NCBI GenBank assembly: GCA_012032065.1
Contig: JAAURV010000214.1
Span: 1 to 5,707, forward strand
Reading direction: 5' to 3'
Origin: Hyphomicrobiales bacterium
GTDB lineage: Bacteria; Pseudomonadota; Alphaproteobacteria; Rhizobiales; Aestuariivirgaceae
DNA length: 5,707 bases
The notes beneath the pieces were generated by a model. It made no database searches. It was not told where the DNA came from and saw only the letters and a list, made by a program, of their open reading frames with translations. The position numbers and the translations under genes were made by a program. Each line of letters begins with the position of its first letter. Position 1 is the first letter of the stretch. Shown piece by piece: positions 1-4,603 of this stretch.

Positions 1-450
1 TGCCGCGGGTGCCAGTTGGTCGCCACATGCGATCTGGCGATTGCAGCAACACGGCGTCGTTTGCAACGCCCGGCGTGAACATCGGACTCTTCTGTGCGAC
101 GCCAATGGTACCGCTGTCGCGGACGGTTACGGAGAAGCACAACGAAGGAGATGCTGTTCACCGGCGATGCCATCGATGCGCAGCAAGCGATGAGGATCGG
201 CTTGATCAACGGCGCGGCGCCCGCTTCCGAACTTCATTCCGCCGTCGCGGCGCTGGCGGCGACGATTGCCGCGAAAGCGCGCGCGACAGTGGTCACGGGC
301 AAGGACGCGTTCAACCGCCAGCGCGGACTGACTTTGCACGATGCCTATGCGGCGATGTCCGCCACCATGACCGAGAACCTGCTCCGCGCCGACGCCTGCG
401 AGGGGATCGCCGCTTTTATCGAGAAGCGAAAACCGGTATGGCCCGCATAG
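1..450 (+). CDS. Enoyl-CoA hydratase/isomerase, 3' part, reading frame broken by indels
   Basis: Crotonase-family protein whose N-terminal half lies off the left edge. Such enzymes hydrate or isomerise acyl-CoA thioesters in the cytoplasm. The family pattern is clear but split over frames. GCQLVATCDLAIAA reads in frame 1 (10-48). TASFATPGVNIGLFC and PMVPLSRTVTEK read in frame 3 (about 51-137). KEMLFTGDAIDAQQAMRIGL and the typical C-terminal ending AAFIEKRKPVW read in frame 1 again, to the TAG at 448-450. Restoring one base near 49-50 gives AADTASFATPG, and removing one base near 139-142 gives EKHTKEMLFTGD, both matching the family. A further missing base near 8-9 would restore AAGCQ but rests on only two codons. 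Apart from these indels no internal stop interrupts the domain. The CoA-binding protein gene follows after 7 bp, suggesting co-transcription. Substrate cannot be told from the fragment. Confidence 0.82.
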
Positions 451-457
451 CGCTATC

Positions 458-985
458 ATGAATCACGACACCTATTCGCCGGAGTACATTCGCAACATCT
501 TACGCGATGTGAAGACCATCGCGCTTGCAGGCGCCTCGGCAAACGACGTGCGGCCATCCTACTTCGTGCTCAAGTACCTTCTCGAGAAAGGCTACACGGT
601 CTACCCAGTCAATCCCGGACTTGGCGGAAAGGAGATTCTTGGACAGCGCGTTTACGGGAAACTCGCGGACGTGCCTGGGCCCATCGACATGGTCGACGTC
701 TTCAGGAACTCGGAAGCCGCGGCAGCGGTCGTGGATGAAGCGCTAAATTTGTCCCGGCTACCGAAAGTGATCTGGATGCAGCTTCTAGTCCGGAACGACG
801 AGGCGGCCGCGAAGGCCGAGGCGCGTGGCGTCAAAGTGGTGATGAACCGCTGCCCGAAGATGGAATATGGCAAGCTTTCGGGCGAATGGGGCTGGGTTGG
901 CGGAAGCTCCGGCATCCTGTCCTCGCGCCGCCAGTCGCTGCACGAGAGCGGGCGGATGCAGAGTCTTGGACTGGGCCGCGACTGA
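458..985 (+). CDS. CoA-binding domain protein (YccU-like, Rossmann fold)
   Basis: A 175-residue protein of the CoA_binding family, small cytoplasmic Rossmann-fold proteins related to the CoA-binding part of succinyl-CoA synthetase; the physiological role is not established. Visible marks: an N-terminal helix, then strand and glycine loop TIALAGAS (residues 20-27), VYPVNPG (48-54), IDMVDVFR (76-83) and VIWMQLLVRNDEAAAKAE (104-121), and the family signature VVMNRCPKMEYGKLSGE (127-143). Length is about normal and the frame is intact throughout. The last 30 residues (GGSSGILSSRRQ onward) are less conserved, as is usual. ATG 458 is chosen because MNHDTYSPEYIR matches the usual N-terminus of the family; no good Shine-Dalgarno sequence precedes it, which fits translational coupling to the hydratase gene ending 7 bp upstream. 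Confidence 0.9.
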   Translation: MNHDTYSPEYIRNILRDVKTIALAGASANDVRPSYFVLKYLLEKGYTVYPVNPGLGGKEILGQRVYGKLADVPGPIDMVDVFRNSEAAAAVVDEALNLSRLPKVIWMQLLVRNDEAAAKAEARGVKVVMNRCPKMEYGKLSGEWGWVGGSSGILSSRRQSLHESGRMQSLGLGRD

Positions 986-1021
986 CGACGGAATACGCGG
1001 GTTCAAACGTCTTCATGCGAT

Positions 1022-1026
1022 AGGTG
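1022..1026 (+). promoter_or_regulatory. Possible Shine-Dalgarno sequence (AGGTG) for cytochrome b561
   Basis: AGGTG matches part of the anti-Shine-Dalgarno complement and lies 5 nt before an in-frame GTG at 1032. The in-frame ATG at 1044 lacks any such site at normal spacing. This favours GTG 1032 as the start, but weakly, because both starts give a plausible protein. Confidence 0.35.
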
Positions 1027-1031
1027 CCGTT

Positions 1032-1565
1032 GTGACCAAAACCATGACCCGCTATTCCAAGACCGCGATCTATTTCCATTGGCTCACCGCCCTGCTCCTG
1101 ATCCCCATGCTGTTTCTCGGCGAGGAACTCATGGAAGCGGAAGGCGGAAGCACGTTCCTGCCTTCGATTCACGTCAGCGCCGGCGTCACAATTCTGGCGC
1201 TGGCGGTAATGCGGCTCTTGTGGCGGCTTGCAAATCCGCCGCCGCCCCTGCCCGCCACGATGAAGCCATGGGAAAGGACCGCGTCCCATGTCCTGCATGG
1301 CCTGTTCTATCTCGTCATGATCGGCGTACCGCTCAGCGGCTGGCTGTCGATGCCGGAGTTCCTCGCCGACGAGCCGGCCATGTCCGCCATTTCTCTCTAC
1401 GGGGCCCTGCCCTTGCCGGCCGCGCCCAATCTTGGCGCGGCAAAGGAGATCCACGAAATCGGCGGCAAAATCGGAATCGCGCTCCTGGCGCTGCACGTGC
1501 TTGCCGCGCTCAAGCACCAGTTTTTCGACCGGGACAACATTCTCGCGCGCATGTGGCCCCGCTAA
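1032..1565 (+). CDS. Cytochrome b561 family, integral membrane diheme protein
   Basis: Bacterial cytochrome b561 (CybB-like) of 173 residues from ATG 1044, or 177 from GTG 1032. This family binds two b hemes between four transmembrane helices in the inner membrane and transfers electrons, typically from the quinol pool. Numbered from ATG 1044, the sequence shows RYSKTAIYFHWL with His12 at helix 1, IHVSAG with His43 at helix 2, the signature RLLWRLANPPPPLP (57-70), SHVLHGLFYLVMIGVPLSGW with His82/His85 in helix 3, and KEIHEIGGKIGIALLALH with His137 and His151 at helix 4. His12, His43, His137 and His151 are the likely heme ligands by family position. Four hydrophobic segments lie near 10-27, 43-60, 82-103 and 139-157. 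It starts 46 bp after the CoA-binding gene, so it may share its transcript. The electron acceptor is unknown. Confidence 0.88.
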   Translation: MTKTMTRYSKTAIYFHWLTALLLIPMLFLGEELMEAEGGSTFLPSIHVSAGVTILALAVMRLLWRLANPPPPLPATMKPWERTASHVLHGLFYLVMIGVPLSGWLSMPEFLADEPAMSAISLYGALPLPAAPNLGAAKEIHEIGGKIGIALLALHVLAALKHQFFDRDNILARMWPR

Positions 1566-1611
1566 TCCCGCGATTGCCGAGGCGCGGGGCAGCGGCTACA
1601 GTTCGCGGGAT
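1565..1611 (+). repeat. 9-bp inverted repeat in the metY leader
   Basis: ATCCCGCGA (1565-1573) and its perfect reverse complement TCGCGGGAT (1603-1611) are separated by 29 nt. The repeat starts at the last base of the cytochrome b561 stop codon and ends 23 nt before the metY start. No T-run follows, so it does not look like an ordinary intrinsic terminator. Because the arms flank a promoter-like sequence, an operator is possible. I compared the leader with what I remember of the SAM-II riboswitch, known upstream of metY-type genes in Alphaproteobacteria, and did not see a convincing match. Confidence 0.4.
1574..1602 (+). promoter_or_regulatory. Candidate sigma-70 promoter for metY
   Basis: TTGCCG (1574-1579) and TACAGT (1597-1602) each match four of six positions of the -35 and -10 consensus and are spaced exactly 17 nt apart. 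The -10 element is preceded by GGC, giving GGCTACAGT, a form often seen in alphaproteobacterial promoters. Transcription would begin near 1608-1610, giving a leader of roughly 25 nt before the metY ATG. This would let metY be expressed independently of the upstream genes. It is pattern matching only. Confidence 0.35.
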
Positions 1612-1634
1612 AACCACACACAGGGAGCCCGAGA

Positions 1635-2911
1635 ATGAGCGAACGCACACCCGGTTTCGACACGCTGGCCATCCATGCGGGCGCTCAGCCTGATCCGGCA
1701 ACAGGCGCGCGGATCACGCCGATCTATCAGACCACCGCTTACGTCTTCAACGACGTGAAGCATGCCGCCGATCTCTTCGCGCTGCGCGCCTTCGGCAACA
1801 TCTACACGCGCATCATGAACCCCACCCAGGCAGTGCTCGAGTCGAAGTCGGCGGCACTCGAAGGCGGAAGTGCCGCGCTTGCCGTGGCCTCGGGTCACGC
1901 GGCGCAACTCATAACCTTCCATGCGATGATGCAGCCGGGCGACGAATTCGTGGCGGCGCGGCAGCTTTATGGCGGCTCGATCAATCAGTTCAATCACTCC
2001 TTCAAGTCCTTCGGCTGGAACGTGGTGTGGGCCGACGCCGAGGATATCTCCTCCTTCGAGAAGGCACTGTCGGCCAAGACCAAGGCGATCTTCATCGAGT
2101 CGATCGCCAATCCGGGCGGCCGCATCACCGATATCGGCGCGGTGGCGAAAATCGCCAAGCAGGCGGGCGTACCGCTGATCGTCGACAATACGCTGGCAAC
2201 GCCCTACCTCTGCAAGCCGATCGAGCATGGGGCAAACATTGTCATTCATTCGCTCACCAAGTTCATGGGCGGGCATGGCAACTCCATGGGTGGACTCATC
2301 GTCGATGGCGGCAATTTCGACTGGTCGAAATCGGGGAAGTATCCCCTGCTGTCGGAGCCGAACGGCTCCTATCACGGCCTCAAGCTGCACGAGACCTTCG
2401 GCAACATTGCCTTCGCCATCGCCTGCCGCGTGCTGGGCTTGCGCGATCTTGGGCCGTCGATTGCGCCGCTCAACGCGTTTCTCATTCTCACCGGCATGGA
2501 GACTCTTGGTCTTCGCATGCAGCGGCATTGCGACAATGCGCTCAAGGTGGCGGAGTGGCTGTCGAAGCATCCCAATGTGTCGTGGGTCAACTACGCAGGC
2601 CTGCCAGGCGACAAGCACCACGCGCTGTTCAAAAAATATTCGCCGCGCGCGCCGGCGCGGTGTTCACCTTCGGACTCAAGGGCGGATACGATGCGGGCGT
2701 CAAGATGGTGTCGTCGGCAAAACTGCTGTCGCACCTCGCCAATATCGGCGACGTGCGCTCGCTCATCATTCATCCGGCATCGACCACGCACTCGCAGCTC
2801 AGCGCCGATCAGTTGAAGCAGGCGGGTGCTGGTCCAGACGTGGTGAGGCTGTCGATCGGGATCGAGGATCCCGCCGACATCATGGCCGATCTTGAACAGG
2901 CAATGGCCTAG
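1635..2911 (+). CDS. metY: O-acetylhomoserine sulfhydrylase (aminocarboxypropyltransferase), one frameshift
   Basis: PLP enzyme of the Cys/Met metabolism family that makes homocysteine from O-acetylhomoserine and sulfide in the cytoplasm. Evidence: the N-terminus FDTLAIHAGAQPDPATGA, YTRIMNPTQAVLE, an ALEGG segment followed by ASGHAAQ, LIVDNTLATPYLCKPIEHGA with Asp184 (contacts the PLP ring nitrogen), and HSLTKFMGGHGNSMGG with Lys209 (PLP Schiff base). Frame 3 carries residues 1-338, to about 2648. The rest (AGAVFTFGLKGGYDAG to the TAG at 2909-2911) continues in frame 2. One base is missing in the GC-rich stretch 2646-2660; adding it gives SPRGAGAVFTFG and a 425-residue protein, the usual length. 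Without it, frame 3 runs on to 2816 with an unrelated tail. The start has a good AGGGAG site (1622-1627), 7 nt before ATG 1635. O-succinylhomoserine sulfhydrylase (MetZ) is the nearest alternative, but the family details favour MetY. Confidence 0.9.
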
Positions 2912-3910
2912 CAAGCCTGCGGTGCACGTGCCACACGGCGGCCAGCAACACCAGCATGGCCGCTGCCTGGTGGGCGAGCGCGAGCGCCAGAGGCACGTGC
3001 AGCACGAGCGTGAGAACACCGATTGCGGCTTGCAGCCATACACCGTAGGCCAGGACGAAGCCTGACAGCGAAAACGCATTCCACGCGTGAACAAGCACCA
3101 GGATCGCCAGGACGTAGGCAAGGCCGCGGTGCACGAACTGAACGGTGAGCGCATTCTCGAACAGGTTCCGCCATGCCGGCTGCATCGCATCGAGCCCGTT
3201 TGGAATCCACTGTCCGTCCATCTTTGGCCAAGTGTTGTAACCCATGCCGGCATCAATGCCCGCCACGAAGCCGCCCATGGCGATTTGCGCAAACACCAGG
3301 ACGAGCAACAGGATTGCCATCAGGTCGCCAGCCGACGATGGCGTCCTATGCCGGCTGCCGAGGCAGAAGATTGTCCACGCGGTGAATGCAAAAATAACGG
3401 ATGCGAGTGTCAGGTGCGCGGCAAGGCGGTACTGGCTCACATCCACGCGCTCCGTCAGGCCCGAGGCTACCATGTACCAGCCGAGTGCTCCCTGCGCGGC
3501 GCCGAGCAAAAGCAGCAGGATCAAACGCGGCACATGCCGCCGCTCGATTTTCCCGCGATCAGGAAAATCACGAAGGGAAGAGCGAATACCACTCCAACCA
3601 GGCGGCCAAGCAGCCGATGCGCCCATTCCCACCAGAAGATGACCTTGAATTCCACGAGAGTCATCGCCGAATTCTGAAGCTTGAACTCGGGGATCTGCTT
3701 GTACATCTCGAACGCCGCGGACCAATCGGCGTCGCTTAAGGGCGGAACGATGCCGAAGACCGGCTGCCATTGCGTGATTGAAAGCCCCGCATCGGCCAGC
3801 CGTGTGGCCCCGCCCACGAGCACGATGCAGAAGACAAGAAACGCAATAGCCATCAGCCATCGCCTAACGGCAACGGACGGGGCTGGAGACGCGGTATCCA
3901 TAAGTGTCAT
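2880..3910 (-). CDS. ctaA: Heme A synthase (COX15/CtaA), one homopolymer frameshift
   Basis: Inner-membrane enzyme that oxidises the heme O methyl group to form heme A for aa3-type cytochrome oxidase. Residues 1-121 read from ATG 3910 and include RRWLMAIAFLVFCIVLVGGA (helix 1), TRLADAGLSITQWQPVFG and WWEWAHRLLGRLVG. From 3548 the match moves to another frame: IERRHVPRL, GALGWYMVASGL, RLAAHLTLA, FVAGIDAGMGYNTWP, FVHRGLAY and ALAHQAAAM, to the stop at 2880-2882. One missing A in the AAAA run (plus-strand TTTT 3548-3551) joins them as LIAGKIERRHVPR, giving 343 residues, normal for the alphaproteobacterial type. Candidate heme-ligand histidines are all present at His98, His166, His261 and His314, with Glu96 before the first. 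The 3' end overlaps metY by 32 bp, convergently. No clear Shine-Dalgarno site precedes ATG 3910; ATG 3901 is an alternative start. Confidence 0.92.
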
Positions 3911-4023
3911 GGGGCGGACTTACGCGGGGAACACAGGTTCAGCAAGCGTTGAAGCGGCACATTCCAGATCCTGAAACGCGCCGCCGGAACAGCACGAGCT
4001 GGAGTAGAGAGAGAATCTGGAGA

Positions 4024-4077
4024 TTAGCGCAACGGGCGCTCAAGTGCGTAGCGGTTGAGTGCGGAAAGTTGCGCTAA
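4024..4077. repeat. Two-stage stem-loop in the ctaA-DUF2842 intergenic region
   Basis: TTAGCGCAAC (4024-4033) is the perfect reverse complement of GTTGCGCTAA (4068-4077). Inside it, GCGCTCAA (4036-4043) pairs with TTGAGTGC (4055-4062) through eight pairs including one G-T. The result is a 10 bp outer stem, a small asymmetric internal loop, an 8 bp inner stem and an 11 nt loop. On the plus strand a T-rich but not uniform stretch (4078-4089) follows. It could be a structured RNA, part of an untranslated leader, or a dispersed palindromic element. The window holds no second copy. Confidence 0.5.
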
Positions 4078-4090
4078 ATTATTGATTTTC

Positions 4091-4138
4091 GAGCACCTTA
4101 TCGGCGATCAGTTGATTCCAACTGATCGCCGGGTGCTC
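4091..4138. repeat. Long palindrome (REP-like element or operator) between ctaA and DUF2842
   Basis: CGGCGATCAGTTG (4102-4114) and CAACTGATCGCCG (4119-4131) form a perfect 13 bp stem around an ATTC tetraloop. After a 4 nt bulge on the left (TTAT, 4098-4101), GAGCACC (4091-4097) pairs with GGTGCTC (4132-4138) for 7 more pairs. No T-run follows on either strand, and it sits between divergent genes, so a terminator is unlikely. From memory it resembles dispersed palindromes common in alphaproteobacterial intergenic regions, but I cannot check copy number. Confidence 0.6.
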
Positions 4139-4141
4139 TAA

Positions 4142-4170
4142 TTCAAGCCAGCTTCATTCTGCACTATAAC
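4142..4170 (+). promoter_or_regulatory. Candidate promoter giving a near-leaderless DUF2842 transcript
   Basis: TATAAC (4165-4170) matches the -10 consensus at five of six positions. A weak -35 (TTCAAG, 4142-4147, three of six) lies 17 nt upstream. Transcription would start near 4176-4178, only a few bases before the ATG at 4181. That fits the absence of a Shine-Dalgarno sequence there. Confidence 0.35.
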
Positions 4171-4180
4171 ACCGGCCATC

Positions 4181-4603
4181 ATGACCCTTCGACAACGCAA
4201 ATTGGCGGGAACGCTCGCCACCGTGTTTTTCCTCATCGCTTACAGCCTTGTGGCGATGGCGGTTGGCGGAGTTTTCATCGTGGGTGCAAACCCCGTAGCG
4301 GAGTTCGTCTTTTTTGTGATTGCGGGCGCTGGCTGGCTGCCCGTGGTCATGGCGATCGTGAAGTGGATGTCGCGACGACGCGTCCGGGTAGGCGATCAGC
4401 CGTTCGCGGCCCTGGGCAACGCGGGTGGATCGAGCCGCACCACTTGCACGAGCTCGACGCCGGAAGATTGCAGCATATTGACCGCAATTGCCGCATCCCG
4501 CTTGCGGTGGCCCGGCGAGAGCAGCAGAACCGCATCGCATTTGGTCAAAAGTTCGGGCGCGCGACTCGAAGCTTCTCCGCAGTGCATGACGGTAAGATCA
4601 TAA
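4181..4603 (+). CDS. DUF2842 family small membrane protein with abnormal C-terminal extension
   Basis: Residues 1-67 match the DUF2842 pattern: a basic start MTLRQRKLAGT, a first transmembrane segment near 11-34 (FFLIAYSLVAMAVGGVFIV), a short loop, a second near 40-60 (FVFFVIAGAGWLPVVMAIV), and the closing KWMSRR. The family is uncharacterised and its members are usually about 65-80 residues. Here the open frame runs to 140 residues, and the last 70 have no family resemblance. They lie antisense to the 3' end of the leftward polysaccharide gene (208 nt overlap from 4396), so they read like a shadow. One surplus base somewhere in 4365-4388 would bring TAG 4389-4391 into frame and give a normal 69-residue protein. 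The true end is therefore probably near 4391. No ribosome binding site is seen before the ATG. Confidence 0.72.
   Translation: MTLRQRKLAGTLATVFFLIAYSLVAMAVGGVFIVGANPVAEFVFFVIAGAGWLPVVMAIVKWMSRRRVRVGDQPFAALGNAGGSSRTTCTSSTPEDCSILTAIAASRLRWPGESSRTASHLVKSSGARLEASPQCMTVRS

Noticed and set aside
831..1517. Long minus-strand open frame across the CoA-binding and cytochrome b561 genes
   Set aside because: Its translation is rich in Arg, Gly and Gln with no recognisable domain, and it is antisense to two clear genes; an ordinary high-GC shadow.
1566..1634. SAM-II riboswitch upstream of metY
   Set aside because: The location is right for an alphaproteobacterial sulfhydrylase gene, but the remembered SAM-II core and pseudoknot pattern is not visible; only a simple inverted repeat is.
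1596..2621. 341-codon minus-strand open frame opposite metY
   Set aside because: It is antisense to a well-identified PLP enzyme and shows no family motif; the codon bias of the real strand explains it.
3911..3960. sigma-70 promoter for ctaA (TTGCTG-N17-TAAGTC on the minus strand)
   Set aside because: Spacing is right, but the -10 element matches only two of six positions, so it is not supportable.
3963..4021. Third outer stem (TCCAGAT / ATCTGGA) reaching to the edge of the 4024-4077 stem-loop
   Set aside because: Only seven pairs with a long asymmetric spacing from the inner stems; not distinguishable from chance.
4091..4138. Intrinsic terminator
   Set aside because: No T-run follows on either strand, and it lies between divergent genes where no transcript should end.
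3911..4180. Unannotated small gene or tRNA in the intergenic region
   Set aside because: No cloverleaf, no convincing start with a ribosome binding site, and open frames there are extensions of shadows; only the two stem-loops stand out.
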